A stretch of DNA of 64,000 nt, taken from NCBI RefSeq assembly GCF_900089585.1, contig NZ_FLRH01000003.1, positions 605,001-669,000 on the forward strand, read 5' to 3'. The position numbers and the translations under genes were made by a program. This DNA is from Micromonospora sediminicola (lineage in GTDB: Bacteria; Actinomycetota; Actinomycetes; Mycobacteriales; Micromonosporaceae). How positions within the stretch are numbered: position 1 is the stretch's first letter; each line of letters opens with the position of its first letter. Below, piece after piece: positions 47,243 through 57,197 of this stretch. The notes under the pieces were generated by a model. The model saw nothing but the letters and a program-made list of their open reading frames with translations. It was not told the DNA's origin and searched no databases.

Positions 47243-48517
47243 CTATGGGACCGGAGTCACCGCTTCGGTGGACCCCGGCACTCCGCCCAGCCGGGGCGTC
47301 CGCTCCGCCCAGGCCACCGCCGGCACGATCGCCGACCCGACCAGCACGAAGATCGCCGCCGTCGGATACCAGCCCCAGCCGCCGGTCGTCACACCGAGCG
47401 CGGTCAGCCCCGCCGGCGCGATCAGGTATTGCACCTGCTCGCCGAGCCGCAGCGCCCCCACGTACGCGCCGCGCTGGTCGTCCGGCGGAAGGGTGGCGGT
47501 GAGCCCCCAGGTGCCCGCCGACTCGATCAGCTCGGCCAGGATCAGCAGCGTCGCGGCGGCCACCAGCACCACCACGGTGAGCGTGCCCCGGGTGACCCCG
47601 GAGATTGGCAGGACCAGACAGAAGAGCGCGATCAGCAGGCCACCGCGGCGGGACGCCCGCGCCGCGCCCGCGGCGGTGTCGGAGCCTCGGCTGACGCGTA
47701 CCTGGAGCAGCACGATCAGGACCGTGTTGAGCAGCACCAGGGCGGCGATCACGGTCTTCGGGGCGTCGGTGTGGGTGAGGATCCAGAGCGGCATGACCGT
47801 CAGGTAGAGCACCCCGTGCGCGGTGAGCAGCCCGGACAGCAGGGACACCGCCATGAACGGCCGGTCCCGCAGTACGGCGAGCCGACCCATCGGCTCCACC
47901 GGCCGGGCCACCTGCGGCAGTCGGGGCAGTCGTCGAATGAAAAGGGCCGTGACCAGGAAGACCGTCGCGATGAACCAGACCATTCCCCGGTACGCCTCGA
48001 TCGTGTCCACCGCCAGCACCAGGCCGCTGATCACCGCGCCCAGCCCGAAGCCGACGTTCAACGACGACCGCTGGTACGCCATCGCGGTGACCCGTTCGGC
48101 CGGCGGGAGCGCGTTGATCGAGTAGACCTGACGGGCCACCCCGGTCGACGCGTCCACCGCCGCCAGCGCCACCACCACGGCGAGGAAGCCCGCGAAGCCG
48201 CCCACGAACGGGTACGTCGCGAAGAGTGCGGCGTTCAGCACCAGCCCGACCACCCAGACCCGCTGCGGCCCGTACCGGTCGGTGAGCCCGCCGAGCGGCA
48301 CCGTGCCGAGCAGCGACACGCCTGCCGCGATGGACAGGCCCAGCCCGACCTGGGCGGCGCTGAGCCCGAGGGCCCGGGTGAAGAAGACGGCGCTGCCGGC
48401 GTGGAACAGGCCGCTGCCGACGGCTCCGACCATGGCCTGCACGGCCAGCGCGCGGGTCAGCCCGGCCGGCGGTACGACGTTTCGGACGGCGGTACGGATG
48501 GTGTCTCTGGCCCCCAT
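47243..48517 (-). CDS. MFS transporter
   Basis: 424 residues, 12 predicted helices. Motif A is GTVPLGGLTDRYGPQRVWV; FHAGSAVFFTRALGLSAAQV near the N-terminus is typical of actinobacterial multidrug-type MFS. ATG 48517 (MGARDTIRTAVRNVVPPAGL). Divergent from an ArsR-type regulator over a 77-bp gap containing an inverted repeat, so it is probably the regulator's target. The substrate is unknown. Confidence 0.88.
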   Translation of the reverse strand: MGARDTIRTAVRNVVPPAGLTRALAVQAMVGAVGSGLFHAGSAVFFTRALGLSAAQVGLGLSIAAGVSLLGTVPLGGLTDRYGPQRVWVVGLVLNAALFATYPFVGGFAGFLAVVVALAAVDASTGVARQVYSINALPPAERVTAMAYQRSSLNVGFGLGAVISGLVLAVDTIEAYRGMVWFIATVFLVTALFIRRLPRLPQVARPVEPMGRLAVLRDRPFMAVSLLSGLLTAHGVLYLTVMPLWILTHTDAPKTVIAALVLLNTVLIVLLQVRVSRGSDTAAGAARASRRGGLLIALFCLVLPISGVTRGTLTVVVLVAAATLLILAELIESAGTWGLTATLPPDDQRGAYVGALRLGEQVQYLIAPAGLTALGVTTGGWGWYPTAAIFVLVGSAIVPAVAWAERTPRLGGVPGSTEAVTPVP

Positions 48518-48554
48518 GGCTCGGAAGTGAACCGTCCCCCCACGAGACCGGTCG

Positions 48555-48567
48555 AGCCTTTTAGGCT
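48555..48567. promoter_or_regulatory. Inverted repeat over the regulator promoter
   Basis: AGCCT-TTT-AGGCT; the right arm overlaps a -10-like TAGGCT (48562-48567) of the ArsR-type gene. Position between divergent genes fits an autoregulatory operator. Confidence 0.5.
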
Positions 48568-48594
48568 GGGCCGAATCCTGCTCCGGGGGTGCCT

Positions 48595-49581
48595 GTGTCC
48601 GAGTTGCGCTTCAGCCTGGCGGACGTGGCGGGTGTGCGGCTCGCCGTGTCGCCGGTCAACGAGACGGTCATGAGCATGTGGGCGCTGGCCGACCCGGTCC
48701 GCTATCCGGTGCACCTGCCCTGGATCGACCGCGCGCGGGTGACCCTGCGCCGTCCCGAGGTCGCCACCCGGGTCCGACCGCTGACGGAGCTGACCTGGCG
48801 CGGTTGCCCGTTGCCCGACTTCCTCACCCCGGCGGCCCGCCCGAACGTGGAGATGGCCGAGCAGCTCGACCAGATCGCGGCGACGCCGCCGGCCGTGGTG
48901 GTCCGGGACCTGATGGCGACCACCCCGCGCCGGCCGCTGAGTCCGTTCGGGCTGGCGCTGCTCGCCGACCCCCGTGGGCTGCTGCCGCAGCTCGTCGACG
49001 CGGTGCGGGTCTGGTACGACGAGGCGATCGCCCCGGACTGGCCGCGGATGCGCGCGCTGCTCGACGCCGACGTGACGTACCGCGCGGCCCAGCTCGCCGA
49101 GAGCGGCGCCGGCCGGTTCTTCGGGCAGCTCCACCCGAGCCTGCGCTGGCTCGGCGACCGGTTGGTCAGCGACGATCCGTTCGAGCGGGACTTCGACCTG
49201 CGTGGTCGCGGGTTGGCGCTCAACCCGACGGTGTTCACCGACCGGCGGGTGCTGTGGAACCTGCTGGAGGACTCGTTGCCGGCCGGGGCGTATCCGGTCC
49301 GGGCGGTCGGGACGCTCTGGGAGGCGGCCACACCGCCGCCCGGCGACCCGCTGGCCAGGGTGCTGGGCCCCGGCCGGGCCGCGCTGCTGCACCTGCTCGA
49401 CTCGGCGGTGACCACGACCGACCTGGCCCGGCTGACCGGGATGTCGGCGGGAAACGTCTCCCAGCACCTCACCGCGCTGCACGCGGCCGGGCTGGTCGCC
49501 CGCTGCCGGGTCGGGCGGCACGTGCTCTATCGCAACACCGACGTCGGGGCGGCTCTGCTCCGAGCCCCCCGCGGCGTCTGA
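48595..49581 (+). CDS. ArsR-type winged-helix regulator with long N-terminal domain
   Basis: 328 residues. The N-terminal 230 residues (ELRFSLADVAGVRLAVSPVNET...) match the actinobacterial DUF5937-like domain fused to ArsR helices; the C-terminus has a winged helix, LLHLLDSAVTTTDLARLTGM, SAGNVSQHLTALHAAGLV and GRHVLYRNTDVGAALL. No ArsR metal-binding CxC motif is seen. GTG 48595 has GGGGG 5 nt upstream; GTG 48589 overlaps it. It likely controls the divergent MFS gene and itself. Confidence 0.85.
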   Translation: MSELRFSLADVAGVRLAVSPVNETVMSMWALADPVRYPVHLPWIDRARVTLRRPEVATRVRPLTELTWRGCPLPDFLTPAARPNVEMAEQLDQIAATPPAVVVRDLMATTPRRPLSPFGLALLADPRGLLPQLVDAVRVWYDEAIAPDWPRMRALLDADVTYRAAQLAESGAGRFFGQLHPSLRWLGDRLVSDDPFERDFDLRGRGLALNPTVFTDRRVLWNLLEDSLPAGAYPVRAVGTLWEAATPPPGDPLARVLGPGRAALLHLLDSAVTTTDLARLTGMSAGNVSQHLTALHAAGLVARCRVGRHVLYRNTDVGAALLRAPRGV

Positions 49582-49628
49582 CCCGGCATCGCCGGTCGCC
49601 GGCGCCACGACGGTCGATCGTCCGAGGC

Positions 49629-50159
49629 TCAGCGCAGCAGCAGGGCGGGCAGGGGGCGTCGGCGGCGCAGCGCGGTCTCCCGGGCGTACAGGTCGGGCGG
49701 GAGTGTGGCCGGGTCGCCGAGGCGGCCGACGGCGACCACCACCAGCGGCCGGACGTCGTCGGGCAGGTCCAGCTCGGTGGCGAGGCGGGGCCGGTCGAGC
49801 CGGGTGAGCTGGCGTACGTGCAGGCCCAGCGCGGTGGCCTGCACGGTGAGGTGGGCGACCGCCTGGCCCAGGTCGTAGGCGCTCCGCTCGGGGTCGTCAC
49901 CGGCGTGCGCGGCGAGCAGCAGGGCGGCGGCGTGCCGGGCCCAGCCCTGGTCGGCGTCGGGCAGGCCGACCAGGATGTGCTTCCAGGTCTCGTCCTGCCG
50001 GTGTCCGAGCGCGAACCGCCACGGCTGGGCGTTGCCCGCGGAGGGGGCCCACCGGGCGGCCTCCAGCAGGGTGGCCTCCTCGTCGGTGCTCAGCCGCGCG
50101 TCGGGGTCGAAGGCGCGCGGGCTCCACCGGAAGGCGAGCAGCGGGGTCAGGTCGGCCAT
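49629..50159 (-). CDS. Nitroreductase-family flavoprotein
   Basis: 176 residues. FRWSPRAFDPDARLS, LLEAARWAPSAGNAQPWRFA (FMN-binding PSxxNxQPW) and AAALLLAAHAG, AVAHLTVQATALGLHVRQL are standard nitroreductase blocks. The family reduces nitro compounds or quinones with NAD(P)H using FMN. The protein is short but complete. Start ATG 50159; the upstream GTCCCC-rich region is the promoter side. Convergent with the ArsR-type gene. Confidence 0.88.
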   Translation of the reverse strand: MADLTPLLAFRWSPRAFDPDARLSTDEEATLLEAARWAPSAGNAQPWRFALGHRQDETWKHILVGLPDADQGWARHAAALLLAAHAGDDPERSAYDLGQAVAHLTVQATALGLHVRQLTRLDRPRLATELDLPDDVRPLVVVAVGRLGDPATLPPDLYARETALRRRRPLPALLLR

Positions 50160-50243
50160 GGGGACAGACTTCCCGAGGGGTGTGTCATCGGGCCGCCCGG
50201 GGGTCGCCAGATGTGGTCAAGGGCACCCGTAACGGACAAAGCG

Positions 50244-51008
50244 CTACGACGTTGTCGGCTCCGGCGCGTCCCGGCCGACCGGTTCGCTGTAGCCCACCGC
50301 ACCGGCCAGCTCCACCGTCGCCGGCGCGGGGCCCGGCTCACCGGTCAGCGTGAGCGTGCCGAACGCGGCGCGGACCGCCACCGGGGTGCCGTCCTCCCGG
50401 TAGCAGTAGATGCCGACGTCCAGCGGGGCGTTCATCGAGGCCGAGGTCGAGTCGACGGCATAGCACCTGCCGGTGACGCCGGTCGGCGCAGCGGCGGGGG
50501 AGACCGCCAGCGGGGCCCGCCGGTCGGTGAGCACCTCCAGCCAGTCGGTGAACGGGTGCTGCACCCGGGGGTCCAGCCGGCGGGGCACCGCGTCGTCGGC
50601 GTCGCCGAGACGTACGCAGGAGGCCGGCTCCGCCCTGCCGGCGGAGGGGAGAACGCACTGGAACAGCCCGTCGGAGGTGGCGGCGAGCGAGACGTCCACC
50701 GTGCCGTCGTGCGCCCAGCCGGGCACGTCGACCCGCCAGCTGCCGTCGTCGGCGCTGGTCACCGCGACGGTGCGGGGAGTGCCCCCGGTGGGAGTGAAGG
50801 CGTACGTGGCGGTGAAGTGTCGGTCCTGCGCGGCGGCGGCCACCCCGGCCAGTTCGTCGCGGGCGGCGTCGACCTGCACCGGGACCGGGTCGGCGTCGCC
50901 CGTCGGGGTCACCGCCGGCGGGTCGGCCCCGCATCCGGCCAGCACCGTCGGCAGGAGGAGCGCGAGTACGCCGGTCCGCCTCGGAACCGCGCGTCGATGA
51001 GCGTGCAC
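50244..51008 (-). CDS. Hypothetical lipoprotein
   Basis: 254 residues. MHAHRRAVPRRTGVLALLLP with lipobox VLAGC, a Pro/Asp linker, then a beta-rich domain: RDELAGVAAAAQDRHFTATY, TSADDGSWRVDVPGW, VLPSAGRAEPASCVRL and GRCYAVDSTSASMNAPLDVG. Two later cysteine pairs may form disulfides. No family recognised, though the overall pattern (a mean structure-factor-like LppX/LprG shape) is not supported by motifs. GTG 51008 is the only start that keeps the signal intact. Confidence 0.78.
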   Translation of the reverse strand: MHAHRRAVPRRTGVLALLLPTVLAGCGADPPAVTPTGDADPVPVQVDAARDELAGVAAAAQDRHFTATYAFTPTGGTPRTVAVTSADDGSWRVDVPGWAHDGTVDVSLAATSDGLFQCVLPSAGRAEPASCVRLGDADDAVPRRLDPRVQHPFTDWLEVLTDRRAPLAVSPAAAPTGVTGRCYAVDSTSASMNAPLDVGIYCYREDGTPVAVRAAFGTLTLTGEPGPAPATVELAGAVGYSEPVGRDAPEPTTS

Positions 51009-51156
51009 CGGCCCATTCTGCTGGCTGGTGGTGGCCCGGGTCAGCCCACCGTACGGCTGTACCGCTTGGCGTGTCCGTGGTCCGCGGGGCTGGTGAGCCG
51101 CCCCACGCCGGGGCCGGATGGTGGGATCACCCGACCCGGCGTCGTGGCCCGCCCGA

Positions 51157-51206
51157 TACCCTGAGGAGGTCTGACACACGCCGCCGGACGAAACGCCCGG
51201 CGGCGT
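51157..51206 (+). promoter_or_regulatory. lysC promoter -10 and leader hairpin
   Basis: TACCCT (51157-51162) fits a -10. The untranslated leader then has a perfect 10-bp hairpin, ACGCCGCCGG / CCGGCGGCGT (51178-51187 and 51197-51206, 9-nt loop), 41 nt before the start codon. It could modulate aspartate-pathway expression; no leader peptide was seen. Confidence 0.45.
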
Positions 51207-51246
51207 CGGCACGCTCAGGGTCGTCGCTGGGAGGGAGTGCACCGTC

Positions 51247-52512
<1,266 letters not shown>

Positions 52513-52517
52513 CGCGG

Positions 52518-53576
52518 ATGGCGTCGTTACCCACCCTCGCCGTGGTCGGGGCGACAGGTGCCGTCGGCACGGTGATGTGCCAGATCCTCTCCTCCCGCCG
52601 CAACGTGTGGGGCGAGATCCGGTTGCTCGCCTCCGAACGGTCGGCCGGTCGCCGCATCCTGTGCCGGGGTGAGGAGCTGACCGTCCAGGCGCTCACCGCC
52701 GACGCGTTCGACGGTGTCGACGTGGCGATGTTCGACGTGCCGGACGACGTGGCGGCCGAGTGGGCGCCGGTCGCGGTGGCGCGCGGCGCGGTGGTGGTGG
52801 ACAACTCCGGCGCGTTCCGGATGGACCGGGACGTGCCGCTGGTGGTCCCCGAGATCAACCCCGAGCAGGTGCGCAACCGGCCGAAGGGGATCATCGCCAA
52901 CGCCAACTGCACCACCCTGGCGATGATCGTGGCGATCGCCCCGCTGCACCGCGAGTACGGCCTGCGCGAGCTGGTCCTCGCCTCGTACCAGGCGGTGTCC
53001 GGGGCGGGGCAGGCCGGGGTGGACGCGCTGCACCTCCAGCTCGGCAAGATCGCCGGGGACCGGGTGCTCGGGTCCCGCGCCGGCGACGTGCGCCAGGCGG
53101 TCGGCGACGAGCTGGGCCCGTTCCCGGCGCCGTTGGCGCTGAACGTGGTGCCGTGGGCCGGCTCGCTGGCCGACGGCGGCTGGTCCTCCGAGGAGATGAA
53201 GCTCCGCAACGAGTCGCGCAAGATCCTCGGGCTGCCCGACCTGAAGATCTCCGCCACCTGCGTCCGGGTGCCCGTGGTGACCGGTCACTCGGTCGCCGTG
53301 CACGCGGTCTTCGCCACCGAGGTGGACGCCGAGGGCGCCCGCGAGGTGCTGCGCAACGCGCCGGGCGTGATCCTGGTCGACGACCCGGCGGCCGGGGAGT
53401 TCCCGATGCCGATCGACGCGGTCGGCACCGACCCGTCCTGGGTGGGCCGCATCCGCCGCGCCGTGGACGACCCCAGAGCCCTGGACCTCTTCGTGACCGG
53501 CGACAACCTCCGCAAGGGCGCCGCCCTCAACACCGCCCAGATCGCCGAACTCCTCGCCAAGGCCCTCACCCCCTGA
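52518..53576 (+). CDS. asd: Aspartate-semialdehyde dehydrogenase
   Basis: 352 residues. NADP-binding VVGATGAVG at the N-terminus, VDNSGAFRMD, catalytic Cys131 in GIIANANCTT, SYQAVSGAGQAG, and CVRVPVVTGHSVAV with the active-site His. It reduces aspartyl phosphate to the semialdehyde, directly after lysC in pathway and operon. ATG 52518. Confidence 0.96.
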   Translation: MASLPTLAVVGATGAVGTVMCQILSSRRNVWGEIRLLASERSAGRRILCRGEELTVQALTADAFDGVDVAMFDVPDDVAAEWAPVAVARGAVVVDNSGAFRMDRDVPLVVPEINPEQVRNRPKGIIANANCTTLAMIVAIAPLHREYGLRELVLASYQAVSGAGQAGVDALHLQLGKIAGDRVLGSRAGDVRQAVGDELGPFPAPLALNVVPWAGSLADGGWSSEEMKLRNESRKILGLPDLKISATCVRVPVVTGHSVAVHAVFATEVDAEGAREVLRNAPGVILVDDPAAGEFPMPIDAVGTDPSWVGRIRRAVDDPRALDLFVTGDNLRKGAALNTAQIAELLAKALTP

Positions 53577-53603
53577 CCCCCTGACCTGCCCCCGCTTCCT
53601 GCG

Positions 53604-53672
53604 CGATCTTGCACTTCGTGCCCGGGCATCGTGGACATATGCCGCGCATCAGGGGCCGGAACCGCAAGATCG
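53604..53672. repeat. Inverted repeat after asd
   Basis: CGATCTTGC (53604-53612) and GCAAGATCG (53664-53672) are exact inverse complements separated by 51 bp containing CATATGCCGCGCATC. It lies between convergent genes and could be a weak terminator or an interspersed genomic repeat. Confidence 0.45.
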
Positions 53673-53698
53673 ACGGCGGGTGGGGGTGGGGGCGGTGG

Positions 53699-55153
53699 TC
53701 AGGCGGCGGAGAGGTGGATGCCGTCTCGGCCGTGGCGTTTGACCGCGTAGAGGGCCTGGTCGGCGCGGTGGAGGGTGCGCTCGGGGGTCTCGCCGGGGCG
53801 GGGCAGCGCGACGCCGACGCTGATCGTCCGACCGGTACGCCGGGCCGCCTCGGTCAACCGCTCGGCGATCCGGACCGCCTCCTCCGGGCGGCTCACCTCG
53901 ATCACCGCGACGAACTCGTCGCCCCCGGTCCGGTACAGCTCGTCGCCCTGCCGCAGCGCGCCCTCCAGCGCCCGGGCCAGCCCCACCAGCAGCCGGTCGC
54001 CGGCCTGGTGGCCGTACGTGTCGTTGACGTCCTTGAACCCGTCCACGTCGATCGCCAGCAGGGCGGTACGCCCCGGCGTGGCGCTGGCGATCCGCTGCCC
54101 GAACGGGCCGGTGTGCCGGAGGCCGGTGAGCGGATCGGAGTTGGCCTGCTCGCGCAGCCGCGCCAGCGTGCGCAGCCGGTCCCGGCAGGTCCACGCCTGC
54201 CCGGCCAGCAACTCGATCAGGTTGACGGTGGTCGGGTCGGGGCGCAGCAGCCGCTCGTCGGCGACCAGCAGCACCCCGCCGGCGGTCGGCGTGCCGACCG
54301 GCACCGCCACCAGCGTGCGCGCGCCGGCCCGGGTCAGCGGCAGATACTCCTCGGTCGGCGGGTGCCCCGCCTCGCCCAGCGTGTACGCCGAGCCGTACCG
54401 GTGGGCACGGTCGATCATCCGGTCCAGCGCGACCGGCCCGGCCTCACCCAGCTCGGCCCGGATCCGCGCCTCCAGCTCACCGGGGGTGTCGGTGGGCGCG
54501 TTCAACCGGGGCCCGCGCCGCCCGGTGAGCACCAGCACGGCCGCGGCGAGCGCGGACACGTCCCGGGCGGCGGCGATCGCGGCGGTCGTCAGGTCCCAGT
54601 CCGTCGGCGCGGCGGTGAACGCGGCAGCGTGCCGGAGCAGCTTCTCGCTGCGGCTCTCGGCCGGCGGGCCGCCGAGCGCCGCGATCCGGGCGCCGAGCCG
54701 GTCGGCCAGCCGCTCGGCGGTCTCCCGCCACGGCGTGAGCCCGACCGGTTCGCTCCACTGCAGGTCGAGCACGCCGATCGGGTGGCCGTCCGGGTCGCGT
54801 ACCGGCACGCAGAGCTCCGCGGTGACGTCCGGCCGGACCGGGAGGTAGTCGGGGTCGGCGGCCACGTCGGGCACGGCGGCGGTCTCCCCGGAGGCGTAGA
54901 CCCGCCGCACCACGGACGGCTCGGGCCGGTGGTGGGCCGGCGTCCCGTCGGTCGTCGCCGGGACGTGCGAGAAGACCTGCCAGGCGCCGGTCGCCGCGAC
55001 GCACCGGAGCCGGTCGTGGACCCGGAGCAGGATCGTCGCGGTCGCCGGGGTGTGCCGGGCGAGCGCGGCGGCCGTCCACTGGCACGCCTCCGGCACGGTC
55101 GACGCCGTGGGAAGGCGTGCCGTGACGTCGCGGAGAACTCGCTCGTGATCCAC
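53699..55153 (-). CDS. Diguanylate cyclase with GAF-type sensory domains
   Basis: 484 residues. Two GAF-like domains (about 10-165, with AELCVPVRDPDGHPIGVLDL; about 185-320, with TLVAVPVGTPTAGGVLLVAD) precede a GGDEF domain (about 325-484): SDPLTGLRHTGPF, LLAIDVDGFKDVNDTYGHQA, and the intact active site TGGDEF at about 416. An RQGD (RxxD) inhibitory site stands five residues before GGDEF, so the product c-di-GMP should inhibit it. There is no membrane segment, so it senses a cytoplasmic signal. GTG 55153 has AGGA 5 nt upstream. Confidence 0.92.
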   Translation of the reverse strand: MDHERVLRDVTARLPTASTVPEACQWTAAALARHTPATATILLRVHDRLRCVAATGAWQVFSHVPATTDGTPAHHRPEPSVVRRVYASGETAAVPDVAADPDYLPVRPDVTAELCVPVRDPDGHPIGVLDLQWSEPVGLTPWRETAERLADRLGARIAALGGPPAESRSEKLLRHAAAFTAAPTDWDLTTAAIAAARDVSALAAAVLVLTGRRGPRLNAPTDTPGELEARIRAELGEAGPVALDRMIDRAHRYGSAYTLGEAGHPPTEEYLPLTRAGARTLVAVPVGTPTAGGVLLVADERLLRPDPTTVNLIELLAGQAWTCRDRLRTLARLREQANSDPLTGLRHTGPFGQRIASATPGRTALLAIDVDGFKDVNDTYGHQAGDRLLVGLARALEGALRQGDELYRTGGDEFVAVIEVSRPEEAVRIAERLTEAARRTGRTISVGVALPRPGETPERTLHRADQALYAVKRHGRDGIHLSAA

Positions 55154-55216
55154 GTCGTTCCTGCTCGGAGGGGGTCGGGTGCGATCAAATGTACTCAGCG
55201 CGGCGGCCGTCGACCT

Positions 55217-55247
55217 TCGTACACATGTGCTATCCACAGGCTGTGGA
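55217..55247 (+). promoter_or_regulatory. 31-bp composite palindromic motif, copy 2
   Basis: TCGTACACATGTGCTA runs into TATCCACAGGCTGTGGA. It is the complement of the site at 26184-26214 with one difference (G for T at the LexA-like half). It lies 64 bp from the diguanylate cyclase start and 50 bp upstream of a -10-like TAGCGT (55297-55302) of the phosphodiesterase gene. Confidence 0.55.
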
Positions 55248-55330
55248 CGCGGCCTGTGGGTACCGGGCGGGCCTGCGCGGCGCGGCCCGCCGGCGATAGC
55301 GTGGAGGCCCCGGGCTCCGAGGAGGCGCCG

Positions 55331-56109
55331 ATGCTCATCGCCCAGCTCAGCGACCCGCACGTGACCACCGGTCCGCTCGCCGCCGAGCCGGCCTCCGGGC
55401 TGCACCGGGCGCTCGGGTCGGTGCTCGCCCTGCGTCCCCGGCCCGACTGCGTGGTGATCACCGGCGACCTCACCAACAACGGTCGGCCGGACGAGTACCT
55501 CGCCCTCCGCGAGATCGTCGGGCGCTCCCGTTGCCCGTCCACCTGGCCACCGGCAACCACGACGACCGCGAGTCGCTGCTCGACACGTTCGGCGGCACCC
55601 CCCACCTGGCCGGCGGGTTCTCCGCGCACTACCACGTCGACCATCCGGACGCCACGCTCGTGGTGCTCGACTCGCTCACCGCGGGCAGCTCCGACGGGCG
55701 GCTCGGCGACGAGCAGCTCGACTGGCTCGACGGCGTGCTCGCCGGCCGTCCGGAGGCGCCCGCCGTCGTGTGCCTGCACCATCCGCCGATCGCGGTGGGC
55801 ATCCCGGCCGCCGACGCGATCCGGCTCGCCGACGGGGACGCGCTCGCCGCCGTGGTCGCGCGGCACCCCCACGTCGTACGCGTCGCCGCGGGTCACCTGC
55901 ACCGCCCGGTGACCAGCGCGTTCGCCGGCACGGTGCTGACCACCGCGCCGAGCACCTGGGTGCAGGCGAGCCTGACCATGACCGACGAGGAGGAGATCGG
56001 CCTGGTCGCCGAGCCGACCGCGTTCCTGCTGCACCGGGTGGCCGACGGTGGCTGCGTCACGCACACCGTCCAGGTGAGCCACGCCGCGGGGCGGACCTGC
56101 TGGTTCTGA
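55331..56109 (+). pseudogene. Metallophosphoesterase (CpdA-like), frameshifted
   Basis: Two frames together make a class III cyclic-nucleotide phosphodiesterase of 259 residues. Frame one from ATG 55331 (AGGAGG 5 nt upstream) gives MLIAQLSDPHVT and VVITGDLTNNGRPDEYLALREIVG; frame two continues LPLPVHLATGNHDDRESLLD, VVCLHHPPIAVG and RVAAGHLHRPVTSAFAG. All metal-binding motifs (DxH, GDxxNNG, GNHD, HHPP, GHxH) survive. One base appears to be missing at about 55519-55523 (GTCGGGCGCTC where GTCGGnGCGCTC is expected). It is either a fresh inactivating deletion or a sequencing error. Confidence 0.85.
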
Positions 56110-56114
56110 CCGCC

Positions 56115-56795
56115 GTGCCGCTCCTCTGGTATGTCGCGTACGGCTCCAACCTGCACGCGTCGCGGCTCGACTGGTACCTGCGCGGCGGGCGTCCGCCGGG
56201 CGGGCTGCGCACGTACCCGGGCTGCCGGGACTGCCGACCACCGGAGCGGACGGTCGCGGCGCTGATCCCCGGCGGCGTCTACTTCGCCGGTGAGTCCCGG
56301 GCCTGGACCGGCGGGATGGCGTTCTACGACCCGGGGTTGCCCGGCCGGGCGGCGGCGCGCGGCTACCTGGTGACGGTCGAACAGTTCGCCGACATCGCGG
56401 CGCAGGAGATGTACCGGCCGCCGGGCGCCGACTTGGCCGGCATCCGCGCGGCGATCACCACCGGCCGGGCCACGCTCGGGTCGGGCCGTTACGAGACGCT
56501 GCTGCGGGTCGGCACCCGCGACGGCCTGCCGATGCTCACGTTCACCGCCCCGCACCGGGCGGTGGACGTGCCGTGGACCCGGCCGGCGCCGGTCTACCTC
56601 GGCATGCTGGCGCGCGGGCTGCGGGAGGCGCACGGCTGGGACGTCGCGCGGACCGTCGACTACCTGGCGGGCCGGCCCGGGGTCGCCGGTCGGTGGAGCC
56701 GGTCGGCGCTGCGCGTGGTGGCCGGCGGGGGACCTCCCTCCGACGGTGAGTCGAGTTCGGACAGTTCGGTTCGGGTGCCGGTCCGTCCGGTGTGA
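56115..56795 (+). CDS. Gamma-glutamylcyclotransferase-like protein
   Basis: 226 residues. WYVAYGSNLHASRLDWYLRG carries the YGSN substrate loop of the GGCT/histone-deacetylase-unrelated BtrG-like fold, with GGMAFYDPG and ARGYLVTVEQFADIAAQEMY as further blocks. The family makes 5-oxoproline from gamma-glutamyl compounds or removes gamma-glutamyl groups; the exact substrate is unknown and the catalytic glutamate is not certain. GTG 56115 is 5 nt past the frameshifted phosphodiesterase gene. The C-terminal 30 residues are Ser/Gly-rich. Confidence 0.75.
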   Translation: MPLLWYVAYGSNLHASRLDWYLRGGRPPGGLRTYPGCRDCRPPERTVAALIPGGVYFAGESRAWTGGMAFYDPGLPGRAAARGYLVTVEQFADIAAQEMYRPPGADLAGIRAAITTGRATLGSGRYETLLRVGTRDGLPMLTFTAPHRAVDVPWTRPAPVYLGMLARGLREAHGWDVARTVDYLAGRPGVAGRWSRSALRVVAGGGPPSDGESSSDSSVRVPVRPV

Positions 56796-57197
56796 ACGAC
56801 CGTTCGGCTCGCGACGGGTGGTCCGGCGGGAGTTTTTCCGGTAAGCAAGGTTGCCAGCGCAACGGTTTCCGCGTGACATGAGCGACGGCGCCGGCTCCCT
56901 GGTCCCTGGGGGCCGGCGCCCTGGGTGTCGCTGCGACCGACAGCGTGCCCCGTGCGGGAATTCACCTGACCGTCATGTCGGACTCGTCGGGCAGACCGGT
57001 ACGGGTCGCCCAGCGGGGCGAGGATTCCGGATGACGCCCCGGTCGACCTGCGGGCCGGTGGATGAGAAGCTACCCCCGGCGGGGCGGCGTTCCCCCGAGT
57101 GCCGCCTTCCGCGATCGACCCCTGTCACGGCACGGATCAGGGTCACCGGGCGAACCATCGTCCGGACACCACGCGCCGGTATCTCACGAGGAGTTCC
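56796..57197. other. 402-bp intergenic region upstream of the 5'-nucleotidase
   Basis: No gene. It contains the terminator of the preceding gene at 56887-56920 and a region of ordinary GC content leading to the ribosome-binding site GAGGAG before 57198. I saw no clear promoter elements or repeats. Confidence 0.5.
56887..56920 (+). terminator. Terminator hairpin
   Basis: GGCGCCGG (56887-56894) pairs with CCGGCGCC (56913-56920); the 18-nt loop contains CCCTGG/CCCTGGG that can extend the stem. Confidence 0.65.
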
